Assembly (NCBI GenBank): GCA_002205965.3
Contig: NADL03000031.1
Location: 372,001-436,000, forward strand
DNA from: Kappaphycus alvarezii
Taxonomy: Eukaryota > Rhodophyta > Florideophyceae > Gigartinales > Solieriaceae
Length of the DNA: 64,000 nt
Direction of reading: 5' to 3'
Positions 1 to 11,479 of the stretch are shown piece after piece; the first letter of the stretch is position 1; each line of letters starts with the position of its first letter. The translations under genes and the position numbers were made by a program. The notes below the pieces were generated by a model. The model saw only the letters and a list, made by a program, of their open reading frames with translations, ran no database searches and was not told the DNA's origin.

Positions 1-298
1 GTTTCGCAATTGGCTTGACAATGATACGATATCTACGCTTTGGTACAAATTTACTGGATACCAACCCACATATCCACCACAGTAAATTAACCCCCCATTT
101 ACACATTTTTTTGAACACGATGTAGATTTTGAGGCCTGAGCAGCACAACACAGCCCATTACCGTGCAGTTCAGGAGCAACAAAGGGCCGCAATTAACAGC
201 AAAAAGAAGGTAGGTTAAAATAATGTAAACTGTCCAGGTCTGTAAGCATTTGCCTGTGGGGGTACCTGTACAACGCCGCGACACTTCTCGGGACCTAG
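1..298. other. window edge, no gene recognised
   Basis: No supportable coding region is seen. A run of pyrimidines near position 90 is the only notable feature. It probably belongs to the retrotransposon whose tail follows, but no conserved motif shows this. Confidence 0.3.
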
Positions 299-745
299 CT
301 ATTCCGCGTTGTAGGACATCCAGTCATCGAGCCGCGAGAAGGGGTCCACAGCACAAGACCTGATATTCGCACAATGGGACGAACTGGCGGAACAGACTTC
401 TTCGATGTCACCTTCGTCAACTCCCTAGCGCCCTCGAACAGGAGAGTAGGGACTTTCAACCCACTACCTCGCTCAACGCAGCAAAAAACGGCGAAACATA
501 AAAGATACGAGTCCTCTATCGCGTCTTCCGCCAGAAGAAGGCTGCTGCCCGTCCCTATCTCTACCCTCGAAGGATGGCACCCGGACGCCCACGCGTTTGT
601 AACCCGACGTCGCACGCAACGTCGCTACGAAGGCAAGGGAGACCTATCGCAAAGGTCAAAGAGGTCTTGACACAGCGTCATGCCGCAGCGGCCAACGATG
701 TCCAATGCGGCGTGCCTGTTGGCCGGCCTGCAGCCAGTTTTCTAG
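299..745 (+). pseudogene. C-terminal tail of a non-LTR retrotransposon polyprotein (restriction-like endonuclease region)
   Basis: An open frame from about 299 to 670, continued one frame over to about 745, reads as the end of a reverse-transcriptase polyprotein. The stretch contains RPDIRT, then FFDVTFVNSLAP, then a KHKRYE block, then LLPVPISTLEGWHPDAHAF. This order (P-D, then D-V-T, then K-x-x-[KR]-Y, then a V-P-...-G-G/GW block) is what is seen in the restriction-like endonuclease tails of R2-type and related non-LTR elements. No reverse transcriptase is present upstream in the window, so it is either cut by the window edge or 5'-truncated, as is common for LINEs. The last part (LTQRHAAA) needs a frame change near 655. 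Family identity rests on motif memory rather than an alignment. Confidence 0.5.
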
Positions 746-1185
746 TGTTTTGACGGCTTCCCGCTAATCCTTTACATTGTAAGCGTTTACCCACATCACG
801 ACATCCCTCAGGGAACAGCTAGCCATATTTTTCATGAATAACACACTACCCTCGAGTTAAGTGGTCTGGGTTTACGACAGCGCAAAAGTTAGCAAATCCG
901 CTATTTTTCCGTTTTGAATAATTTTGTATCAATGGAAAGCTGTGAACGTCCCCTCGCATTGGCGCAAACCCATGTGATGACACATTCCAAACTCCAGCGA
1001 TACATCCAGCAATGACGCTAGCCTCGCACATTTTCATATCATAATAATGTGGATGTTGGGGTCCTTCTGGGATTTTTTCAAAATAAAATTTGAGAGGTGT
1101 TGGTTTTCCTTGATGAGATCATCGAGCAACTCATGAAATCATCAGGAACATTACCTACTCATGAGTAATGAACAGTTGATGCATA
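746..1185. other. intergenic, no gene recognised
   Basis: Stop codons are frequent in all frames and nothing is recognisable. It separates the LINE tail from the next transposon and probably holds the left end of that element, but I could not pick out a terminal repeat. Confidence 0.3.
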
Positions 1186-4100
1186 TTGTTGCTTTGTCTC
1201 ATTTTCAGATCTCATTCCCAAACTTCGTGCTCAGTCTGCATCAATTCTGCACTACAGACTTTCAAGATGTCATCTTGCTCATGCAAGGTGGGCAAATGCT
1301 CATATTGTCAAAGTTCATGCAGGCGCTGTGGGTGTTCATGTGATGGTGTGAGTCCGAGTGTAGCGTTGACCAGAAAAAGAGGCAATCCCGGCAGACTAAA
1401 TACAGCTGGGCTACATTGAGATCAGCTGCTAAGCGGGCCGTCTCCATTTACAGCAAACTACTGAAGAGGAGTTACCTTCACCGCTTGAGCGGGGACCAAA
1501 CAAAACAATCGAGACTGCTACCGATGTATGGAATGCTTTTGATTGGGTCGCAGTACGAAAAAAAATTGCCGAACGAACAGGAAAGGAACACAAATTGCTT
1601 TAATGGTTGTGGTGGCCCTGGATGGAGTACTTTGGTACAATCCGTGCTTTCGTGTGCCGTAAAGGTGGCGAAAATATTGCATCCCGCCGGAAGCAATAAA
1701 CTGTTGGAAGATGGGGAGGAGGCTATAATCAAGCGGGGATAAAACAACGCAAATGAAACGCAAAGGTAGCTTAGTGCATTGGCGGATAACTCGACCAAAG
1801 CTCCAAAAAGTAGCATTCAGGGAGTGTTGCAAGGGCAGTTATTTTCAAGGGCCTATCGAAGCAAAGCTTATCAGAATTACTTGCAGAGCGTTCCAGTGAT
1901 CATAAACCATTCACGTTGGGTGGGAGATGTATCGACCGTGCTTATAATGATTTCAGCGATATGATGGATGGTCATGAACTAGCGAAGACGGTAATTTGCA
2001 GGACAAGATACGATGAATATGCCGTTTCAAGTGCCATAACGTTTTCTTTCATCCCTCAAATGTAGGGACCATGTCATGGGGATATAAAAAATTAGCTTAT
2101 CCTCAGCTGAAACCATACAGCTACCGGCGTTACGACGCCGTAGAGCGAAGAAAGATATCTTTGAAAGCTACCTGAGTTTTGCGATTCCGGACTCGCAAAA
2201 AGGTTTCCCGTGGATCCTTTTACAACCTACTATCAATTCTGACATTTGGCGGGGAGAGGATTCTTACAGCAGTAGATTACGTTACTGGGTTCTTGTCAAC
2301 GACCAAGTCGCAATGTTACAACGAATTAGCGACGACTTTGCAGCGAATGGGAAGTAGCGAAAAAAATGACTGGCTTCCTAGAGATATTGCGCAACTTCCT
2401 TCGACAACAGTATGATCATCATGCTTCAAAGGAAGATGATGCTGTCCACACACGGTGTTCTTTATGGACTCAAAAAACCACTAGAAAGCGATGATACTCG
2501 CAAAAGAATATGCAACGCATGTAACTTTATCAGATTCTACTTCCTGAATTGAAAGTAATAGTTCAAGGTGCCCAACAAACCAAGAGATGTGATTGATGAC
2601 GCTGTGGAAGGTTGTAAGTGATATAGAAAAGAAGATGGAAATTTATCGGGGCCACCGTGTCAGAGTAACAAACCAGCAAGCCATAAAAGCGCTCCACCTT
2701 GAGCTGGAGCGAAAATGTAGACTTGGAGAATCTACTAACATGCTTGTGGTCACGGACTGGAAAATGAAATTCGAGACCATGTCTGCTCGTGAGACGACAC
2801 AGCAGCATTTCGGTAAACGAGGAATTGGATGGCATGGTTTCCTAGCAAGCTACTATGTCCTTGAAGGTGATGAGGCCGTTCGTTTTACGGTGTACTGTGA
2901 TCAAATCCTGGATGGTACAAACAAGCAAGATAATCTTGCCTCGCATCAATGATCGAAGCCTTTTTACGGCAGCTGCACAAGGAGTTACCGTTTATAGAAT
3001 CGGTTACGCTGCAGTCCGATAACGCTGGCTTTTACCAATCAAATGAAATCTTTACTTCTTCTACCCGTTATAAGTAAGATATCTCCCATTACTATATCTC
3101 TTTTCTTGCACACAGAGACTCAAGATGGCAAGGACTTATTGACGCACACTTTGCGCGGGGTACGTCGCACATAGAAAGTTCATGAAGACCTCACAGGAAC
3201 AAGGTAAGAAAAATAGCTACGCCTAAAGGACTAGCAGCAGCACTAGCTTGGAGAGGAGGAATACAGAACTCGTTTGTGCAGTTGGTATGTCTTGATAGAA
3301 ACAGGTTGCAGTTCCTGAGGAAAAGAGTGGACAAGATATCTGCAGAATCTAAGTTATATGAACTGCTTCATTGAACTGGATGGAACATCATGGAATCTGG
3401 ACGATGTATTGGAGGGGACAGAGCTCCAAATAGTAATGAAGTGCATTATACGCTTAGAGCATTTGCTTACTCTGGTGTTGGTAACGGCATCACTTTCAAG
3501 GTTTCTGTAAGCAACAGGTCATTCAAACCCATAACGTGGACGCAAATGCACCGATGGAAACAGATGAAGGTACACAATGGCCGAAAACATGGAGTCAATT
3601 GCAGATGTCGATATCATTGATGAAGGGAGTAATGATGCAATGGACGACTATGAAATTGAAGATACAATCAGCTCAGAGCCAGAAGGCCCAGAGAATGGAA
3701 ATCATATAGAACATGATGATAGCGCAGAGGACGACGAAATGAATCTCATTCTATTTGGGGTACGGAGCAAATACAAGAAACAGAGATCCGAGAAGAGACC
3801 ATTGCACCAGAGGACTACTGCTTTTATGGATCACCGAAAGAAAGCCTCTTTCGTGATATGATAACTGCGGCTCATGTACCTAAAGTTTCATCTTTAGGGA
3901 CAGTGCTTGGTCCACGAATGAGAGGAAGAAGCCGTAGCAGCGCAAAGCTGGATTTACATCATGTACACCTACGAGAAGGGACATGATTGCTTTTGCGGTG
4001 CGAGAGGCTAATCATCTTATCGCCAATAATACGATATGTATAAAGGGATGGAAGGCTCATATGCCTGAGTATGATCTTTCTGAAGGAGTTTTTTTTCTCA

Positions 4101-4640
4101 GGAGGAACTAAAAGTGAAGGGTTGGGCACGTAGGTTGCCAAAGGGAGCCCAGTACGGCAGAAGTTATATTGAAGGGTACAAAGAGGAAATCAACGAGATG
4201 TTTCAAAAAGGTCAGAGTTTCAACTGATAAGATGGACCTGCAACTATGTTAGAGAAGCTTCAAGAAAATACCCGGTCGATACAGTCTACCAGGAGAGAAT
4301 GAAATTCGTCAGGATAACAAAGCTGTTCGGGGCTCAAAAGAAGAACTCTGGGAGAAATGAAGGAGAAGATGGAAACGACATTCAAAGAGGGACTGTGACT
4401 CATGGCAGGGCATCGAAAGTTCCGGATATTGTTACCGAACTGTTGGAAGCTTTTGTGAAAGAAGATCTATATATGAAACCTAAGGATGCTGTCAAAAGAA
4501 TGAAGGAAGCGCTAAGTGAAGGGGATTCTGTTTTGACGAAACATTTCCATCAGAACAAACGCTACGGTCGAAGTTTAGCACTTTGAAGTCAAAAATGAAG
4601 CGCTTAGAGAAGGCGACTCTAATGTAGTAGTTTTTATGGT
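1186..4640 (+). mobile_element. unclassified large DDE-like DNA transposon, transposase pseudogene
   Basis: Fragments of one long protein run in order on the plus strand, switching frame many times. A Cys-rich start (CSCKVGKCSYCQSSCRRCG, 1,275-1,340) is followed by a KRG tail. Next comes a block reading FYNLLSILT...LTAVDYVTG (2,215-2,295). A DDE-like core follows: VVTDWKMKFE (2,749-2,780), GKRGIGWHG, LQSDNAGFYQ (3,011-3,040) and HTETQDGK...LIDAHFARG (3,108-3,160). A charged acidic stretch lies at 3,577-3,840. The end is a basic Lys-rich block at 4,140-4,640. The acidic residues in WxxxD-like spacing and the Cys-rich N terminus suggest a transposase. I recall similar proteins as expanded families in protists and cnidarians but cannot assign a named superfamily. 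The frame is broken at more than ten places, so no intact protein can be made. Confidence 0.5.
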
Positions 4641-4644
4641 ATCC

Positions 4645-7600
4645 TTCAGCAAAATCTTTAATTTTTAATATTTCACTGTATTTTCCTCTATTCCGAAGTG
4701 TGTAGTTAGACCCATATAGCATTTCCGGATCTGCCTATTTTCAAATCTGTTTGCACCAATGAATAGGGCAGATAGTCAGCTTTCCAGCAATACATTTCAT
4801 GCCAGGAATGTAAACAGCGGATTTAAGATTTTTGAGACTTCTATATTAAATGACTTTTTAACCCACTTAACTAGTGGATGGGGTGTTAAAAACACCCCAA
4901 ATTTCCCCTGTGAAGAACAGTATTGTAAAAAATTTAGCGATTGAGTCAACGAAATGAAAATGTGCGAAATCCGTACATGCATTTCCACACTGAATTCGCG
5001 TACTTACTGTACAGGAAGTAAAAAACGCTTCAGACGTTGAAAAACGCTGCCAATGCAGACAAGACTACAGTACGACACAATAAAAATTATCTAAAATATT
5101 GTAATCTAAACCGCCACCTAAACCCGAAAAGAGGATAACCATAATTAAGAGCAACTTGCACGATGTTAGCAACTGCATAGAAACATATACCATGCATTTC
5201 CTTTCTGTTCCCAAAACAAGAACTAAGAGAACTAGGTACATTGACCTGCTTTCCGACGGTTCACGGTCTCATAAAGATCCCTTATTCTTTTATAAACTGT
5301 AGAATGGGCTGCACCTTTTGTTAAACAGTGATCTCAATCATATCCTCTATCGGCGACAGCGTTTTAGTCACTATACATTACTCCCTTAAGAAGATAAAAA
5401 ATCCTAAGATCTGGCCAGAGTCCAGCAGGAAATGGTCTATGGACCCAAACGATGTCGTTTGAGAAAAATCGATGCAGAAACTCCATATCGCAACCCTGGA
5501 CCCTTAGTCTTGTGGCTGTACCATTTTGAACTGAATGGTTTCGGTTCAAATATTTTGCAGTCAGTCCATCAACGAAAATTTGGAAATTTAAGAATTGCTT
5601 GGAATGCAAACATTTCTCAAACTTGATCGAGACAGTGATAGGTAGTTAAACAATAAATATGACGAAAATTGAGAATGAGGAGAAGCACCACTTGAATGTG
5701 TACCAACTAAAATATATACTTGCAGGACCCCTTCGAAGCGTTTTTCCCGTCAACTTTTGCAATAGTGGAACAAATAATTTCTGTTTCATTGGTTTTTAGT
5801 CGTAATAGTCCTCAAAGCAAATGGCATGGATTTGATAAAGGAAATGAACAACTCTTGATGTAATTTCACAAAAGAGCACAAATTTCTTGCTTTACGCTAA
5901 AACAGTGAAACAAAACGGGACAAGATAACAGAGTTGCGCAGGCATGGGAGCGCCCCATCAGTTTATCTCCGATTTCACTAAACCGAGGAGCTCAGACGGC
6001 AACCATCTGTAATTTTTGTTCAGAGTAACTTAGTTGTTCCGCTACTGAGGTGATGGAATCAGATAATATTCTAAATCTTTAAGAAGGTGAATGTGACAGG
6101 AAAAGTGTTGATCTGCGACTTTGGCTTCTGTTATAACTTCGAAATACTGTTTTTCATTAGTTTTATTACTTCTTTTTTCACTGATATTTTATGGCCATAG
6201 AATTTAATCACTATTTTTGTGCGTATCTTTGGAATTTAAATTGTGCAATTAAAATGAAGTAAAACAAGTTCTTCATCTCATTAAAGATTATTCAATGATC
6301 ACACAACAACATGTACCCCTACGGCACAAATCGTTAAAGTTCCTTCACCTCCTTGATTGAATCTTGCAACATTATCCTTCATGACGGGAGAAAATTTTCG
6401 TATTCAGCGACACATTTGTACTCCAAATCAAGGAAGACATTTGTTTCAAAAAATATTCCGAAAAATGGAACTGTTGACAGTTATACCACACTTGCAAACC
6501 GCCCACAAAGGTTAAAATAGGCATTAACGCTATTTAGACGAGATACAACAGTATTAATACCACCAAAAGCTACGTGGTCTTACGATACGAGCCATTCTCT
6601 TCATATATATGCCGTATTTTTGTCAGTTCATCACTTAGATAGACAGATTGATTTCTTTCCCTAGTAAACGTTATGTTTGCTACAAATTTGCGCCACCAAT
6701 TGATTGAGACCGCTTCGGTACATGCAATTTTATTTCCGCGAAATTTATTTTGTATTTATACTATCGAATTTTACTTTACGAATTCATTCAACTACTACAC
6801 GGACACTACAGTCAAGGACAAATTGAGATCTCTGATCTGTATTTTTTTTGAATATTTTTAACAATGGATCAAAAGAGAGACGTCAACCCTCCGCGAAGCT
6901 CTCCAAATTAAACCTGGATGTCAATTTTCTAACTCGACTCATCGAGAGTAGAGAATTCATGCCCGATGACGACGCATAAGCGTGAAATCAGCTCACAACA
7001 GGTTCTCCAAATACCAACTCAAATTTTTCGCACGTGTTACCTTCGATTGTTAATGTCAGTATCTTCTGATCGCAGTCTTGAAAAAATTACTTTGGCACCT
7101 TTTACCTTTATTAAGATTTAGAAAAGTTTTTCTGACAACGTACGGAGAAAATGAAACTGGTTTTGAAGACGTGGGAGTTTCCTCAAAGTGTTCTGAAGAT
7201 GTTGGCAAAGGCGTTTAGCGCATGTTTTCTGAGCTTTGGATGAATGCGAAGAATCTGATAGCGAGACTGAGATGGGGGAGAGAGATGATCTTATCCTTGG
7301 CCAAAGTTTTTTGAACCTTTTACTTAATTTCAACGTGGAAAGAAACTCTTACAACCAGACCATGTATGTCAATGGCAATTTTGCTTCCATCTGGTGTTCA
7401 TTCGAACTACAACTTATCTACCATTAATATCGGCAAAACTTCGCAATTTAAATAAGTTTGGCCTCAACAGTTGACTGATGTGAGAAACTCTGCATCATTT
7501 ATGGCTTGTTGTAGAAGGTGAAAGGAGGGTGAGCAAAGACCACTGTAAAAATAGGAGGCTTTGAACACGTGTTGCGGTCATTGCGCGCCTCTCTGGAGGA

Positions 7601-8080
7601 TCCAGTCGTTTCTGTCGCAAAAATTTCACTACCATTCAGAGTTGAGTTTATCGTTGAGCAAAAGCCCTTGTCTGTTCGAATACTAATACTTGCATTGTTT
7701 ACGTTGATTTGAAATCCACTTTAGATACTTACGCTGGATACACGGAAAAGAAGAAATTCCGAGACATGTTCTTACCCTGTTTGCGTAGGATCGTCCGAAA
7801 TCACTAACTCATAGGCTTCAAAGCGGTAGTTTCGTGTGTGTGTCATTCTGTTATTCCAATATTAAAAATAAAACTGGATTTCTTTCTTATCAGCACTGTA
7901 ATGTACCGTTTAAAATTTTTGATAAAATAAGCTGTTTTGACCAGTGTAGAGGGAAACCTAATATGCGATAGGGAGAATGTGGGGTGATTTAATATTTGAA
8001 AAATATGACTGATGCCGGTCTGCCCATTGCGGAGGCCCAAGCGGTTCCTGAAGAGCTGAGTCAGGAACCGAGTCCCGATA
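4645..8080. other. gene-free intergenic DNA, moderately AT-rich
   Basis: Open frames here are short (at most about 80 codons), overlap on both strands and match nothing I know. One TACTGTAC motif lies at 5,005-5,012. The 5' LTR of the retrotransposon that follows may lie in 7.4-8.1 kb, but no matching 3' copy could be found by eye. Confidence 0.4.
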
Positions 8081-8081
8081 T

Positions 8082-9100
8082 TTGCAAAAGAAGATGATGG
8101 TTACATCGGAAGATACTGACTACCTGGTAGCCATCAAGGAAGCAGCCAATTTGGCCACCGAACAGAAAAGGGTAGTGGAAAAAGGAGAACTCAAAAGCCG
8201 AATGCGACTACAACAAGGAGCCAGAGGAAGAAACGAGCTCGTTTGTCTTGAAGGAATCAAAAGGAGAACTTATTCCAATCCATGCCACTTACAAGTAATA
8301 TAATTTGGTCCGAGTCCAGCAGGTGCCCCAAAGTAGGCGATGGCTCATTCTTTGACACCAAACAGACCTGGTTCCGCCTTCTTACCGAATTTCCAGTTCA
8401 TGCAGAGGATGAGAGAAGGCTTTTGCCTTTCGCTGTCGAGCAGAAAGCAAAGGGGGTCTACGAGGATGTCACAAATAACTTCATTGGGGAGCAGGTGGCC
8501 TTCTTATGGGACAGACTGGAAGAAATGTTGTGAAGTGGAGAACAGCTCGCGGATCTGTGGGAAAAGTTCTTCACAATTCAGTTGAATGAGCGGTGTGAGA
8601 CTCTAGATATGTATGCCGAGCACATAAGAACAGAAGCAAGGATGCTCCAGATTCCGGTCACTAATAGTAATTTGGCTAATATCTTTAAAGCGTGCCTGCC
8701 ACAAAGGATGCGCCAGCAGGCAATGTTGATCACAGGCAGCTTTGACATCGTAGTTAGTCTAGTGTCCGGCCTAGTCTCCGTACAGCAACGCACGTCCAGG
8801 GAACCTGTCCGGGAAGAGAGTGAGCCGACTAACTCGCGGAAGAACTTCATAGACACGGTCCGTGAATATAGACAGCCAAACTTCCCCGGACCAATCCGCC
8901 GGAACAGAGGGCCGACAGAGGGATCTAATGGTACCAGCGGAAATTGGCAAGCCCGAGTGAAATACCACTACTGCCAAAAGGTAATGCATATTGCCAGGAA
9001 TTTCAGGCAGAGGATGGTTGATATGCAGGATTCTCCCAGAGAATGCGTTAGGGCGGGAAAAGAGAAGGGGGGAGCGAAGCCCCCGTGGAAGAATTAGGCC
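8082..9100 (+). pseudogene. gag of Ty3/gypsy element A, with degenerate zinc knuckle
   Basis: The capsid-like part runs KVGDGSFFDTKQTW (about 8,332-8,375), then FLWDRLEEML, then, after a stop and frame change near 8,533, EQLADLWEKFFTIQLNERCE and ACLPQRMRQQAML. The same blocks are recognisable in element B (KVGDGSFLDAKRTW, ILWEKLKE, DQLADLQE), which confirms that it is one gag gene. Near 8,955-9,000 the nucleocapsid zinc knuckle reads KYHYCQKVMHIARNF. The family pattern is C-x2-C-x4-H-x4-C, so the first Cys has become Tyr and the last Cys has become Phe. An Arg/Lys-rich tail ends at 9,097. Structural protein of the virus-like particle; not functional here. Confidence 0.75.
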
Positions 9101-9179
9101 CCGGTGAATCCGCAACAATGGAAGGCACACATGACAAGGTCTGTGACTGTCGAAAGCCTGAATGGACGCAGAGTTAGGA

Positions 9180-9310
9180 TGATGAGGAGGTGGAAGTTGA
9201 AATACATCTCTTCGGCGAGTCAATAATGGTCCAGATGGATACAGCTACGCTTTCTATATGAGTAGACGATGCTTGGTTCGGAAGCAAGGTGGTTAAATTA
9301 GAAATATGGT
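9180..9310 (+). pseudogene. retropepsin-like protease remnant of element A
   Basis: Between gag and RT the plus strand reads HLFGESIMVQMDTATLSI and then DAWFGSKVVKLE. The catalytic loop of retropepsins is D-T/S-G-A; here it is D-T-A-T, so the glycine is missing. There is a stop directly after. The position between gag and RT supports the call more than the sequence itself does. Confidence 0.5.
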
Positions 9311-9738
9311 TCACTACGGAGCAGATGCGGTAGATGGTACGCCGATACGAGCGTTGGACGGAATCGCTTGAATTTCAAGTTTTGGTGGTTGAAATTCACC
9401 GAAAACGTTCGAGTAATAAGAAATCAACCGGATAAGCTGCTCATGGGACGCCAGTTCTGGTGATCGAGAAGTTTGAAGCTGGAACTGGAACGAAATGAGG
9501 CGTCCATCGTAGCCGAAGGTCAACGAATCAAGGGCCCATTAAGCCATAGGCAGGATACGATGAATGACTTGGACAGTAAAGGAGTGTATGCCTTGATTGA
9601 AGGTGCAGAGGTCGACCAAGCGATCCGGCAAATGGATCTGAGCGAATTCTCCAATGGTAAAGCGATGATCAAGGCTCTCATGGATCTGCTCTTGGAACGA
9701 AAGTCTTTTTTGAAGGCCTCGGAAAGATTCAAGGCATC

Positions 9739-10385
9739 TTGCACAAGATAAACCCCCCGGGTGTACAGCCGGTATGTGAACCAATGAGGCGACGTTCTCC
9801 AAAAGAAGAAGAAGTCGAAAAAGCTGCCATGGAAAAGCTCCTGAAGCTCAGAGTCTTGGAACCTGCGGTTTCTCCCTGGGCAACGAACAATGTATTCGTC
9901 AAGAAGAAGGATGGAGGTATCCGGGTAACTTCGGGCTTCCGGAAACTGAATCTCCTCACGGTTACAGACTCAAATCACATGGATAATATGCAAGAAATAC
10001 TAGACTGGTTGTTATTCAAGAAATTGTAGTCCGTATTCGACCCTAAGGATGGATTCCATCAGGTAGAAACTACACCAGATTCGAAGAAGTGCACAGCGGT
10101 CCGAACTGTTCTCGGTCTTCTCCAATATACCCGGCTGCCAAAGTGGACTAAGAAGCCCTAGTGACTTTCCAACGTATCGTGAAAAACATCCTAGGCGACC
10201 GGAAAGAGAAGGATGTGCCAGCCTTTATGGATGACAGAAGTATCGGAAAAATCGGGAGGACAAAAATATCGAAGTCGTTGGCGTGTTCTTTGGATAAACT
10301 ACTGGCAGAGGGAGGAGGGCTCAATTATCCATGTGAAAGTTCGGTGTCCGCACCGTCGACGTACTAGGCCATCGAGTCGATAAGG
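9739..10385 (+). pseudogene. reverse transcriptase domain of element A
   Basis: Typical Ty3/gypsy RT blocks are seen: PVCEPMRRRSPKEEEVEKAA, VLEPAVSPWATNNVFVKKKD, GGIRVTSGFRKLN, then after a frame change near 10,029 DPKDGFHQVE and KKCTAVRTVLGLLQYTRL, then TFQRIVKNILGD and FMDDRSIG (10,225-10,250). The catalytic Asp pair of the [YF]xDD box is intact, as FMDD. The first catalytic Asp box (normally V-F-D-L-K-D-G) reads F-D-P-K-D-G. The domain is interrupted by at least one stop and two frame changes. Confidence 0.85.
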
Positions 10386-10599
10386 AGGACTTAAAACATC
10401 TTATCACCGTATTGAGTCGATAAGGGATCTTGTGGAGACTGCTTCAGGAGATGAACTCGTGCGGTTTTTTGGTCTGATTAACTTTTTCTGAGACTTTTTG
10501 GACCACTTTGCGGATACGGCAGCCCAGATGCATGACGTACTGAAGATAATTGGATTCTCGAAGAAGGGAAAGTATGGAAAGCACCTATTCATAGTGAAT

Positions 10600-10995
10600 T
10601 GTCATCAGCGTGGGGATTTAAGCGGCGAACAGCCTTGCAGCAACTGAAGAATAAGTTAAGCACCCCTTTCGTACTCGCGCCACCAAGGAGGGGAACCGAA
10701 AAGAAGATAATGACTAGCGCGAGTGCGTACGGTTTCGGAGGATTCTTGCTTCGAAAGGAAGACTGAGCTCAGTGGCGTCCTGTGTCATTCACCAGCCGAA
10801 TTCTGCGCCAGGCGGAACGCAATTTTGCCCCAACGGAACGAGAGTTCTTGGCAGTAATCCACGCGTTGATCAAGTGGAGACACTATCTGCAAGGCGAGAA
10901 GTTTGTGGTAGTGACCGACCATCTATCCCTTAAGTGGCTCCCCAATCTAAAGGAACCACGCACAAAGCTGACCAGATGAGTTCCTGAGATACAGG
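10600..10995 (+). pseudogene. RNase H domain of element A
   Basis: The domain reads APPRRGTEKKIMTSASAYG, then, after a stop, WRPVSFTSRILRQAERNFAP, TEREFLAVIHALIKWRHYL, VVVTDHLSLKWL and EPRTKLTR. Element B reads IMTDASAYG at the first site, so the first catalytic Asp has been replaced by Ser in element A. The Glu (TEREF) and the second Asp (VTDH) are kept. A stop follows TKLTR at 10,977. Confidence 0.8.
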
Positions 10996-10999
10996 ACTA

Positions 11000-11470
11000 T
11001 GACTTCACAGTCGAGCACAGGAGCGGTCCAGAGTTGGTCGTCCATGGAATAAACACGTATAAGGCTATATCTGGAGTGGAAGCCTTCGAGAGCATGGGTA
11101 ACGTAGATACAGCCGGCCTCTTAGACGAACCCGAAGATCTTGCGAGAATTCTTAGTCTACTGCATAAGCAACTGCTGCAAAGAGTAGAAAGTCAAGGAAT
11201 CTGGCTGAGAAGGGGTACGATAAGCGAGTTAACAAAAAGCATTTTGACATCGGAGACCGCGTTCTTCTTTGGTCGGTTGAGCTCAGCAAGTCGGAGGGCA
11301 AGAAGATATTAAAGCCCTGGATTGGTCTCTATGTCATCAAGAGACGTCTTGGGAAATTTGGTTACCTCCTCGAATTAAAGGTAGGTCAGAAGCAGGTCCG
11401 AGTCCATGGAAACCGTCTCATAAAGATGGAAGACGGCGTAGTCAAAAGTGGGGACCCTGTTACGGAGTAT
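11000..11470 (+). pseudogene. integrase C-terminal remnant of element A, catalytic core deleted
   Basis: After the RNase H tail (DYDFTVEHRSGPELVV, ending about 11,042) the frame passes within about 25 bases into GVEAFESMGNVDTAGLLDEP, which in element B lies downstream of the whole integrase core. The zinc-binding N terminus and the D,D,E core, about 1 kb in element B, are therefore missing. The C-terminal part continues with HKQLLQ, then a frame change, then KRRLGKFGYLLELKVGQKQV and RLIKMEDGVVKSGDP, typical of the gypsy integrase C-terminal barrel. An internal deletion is the simplest explanation. Confidence 0.75.
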
Positions 11471-11479
11471 CTCCTGATA

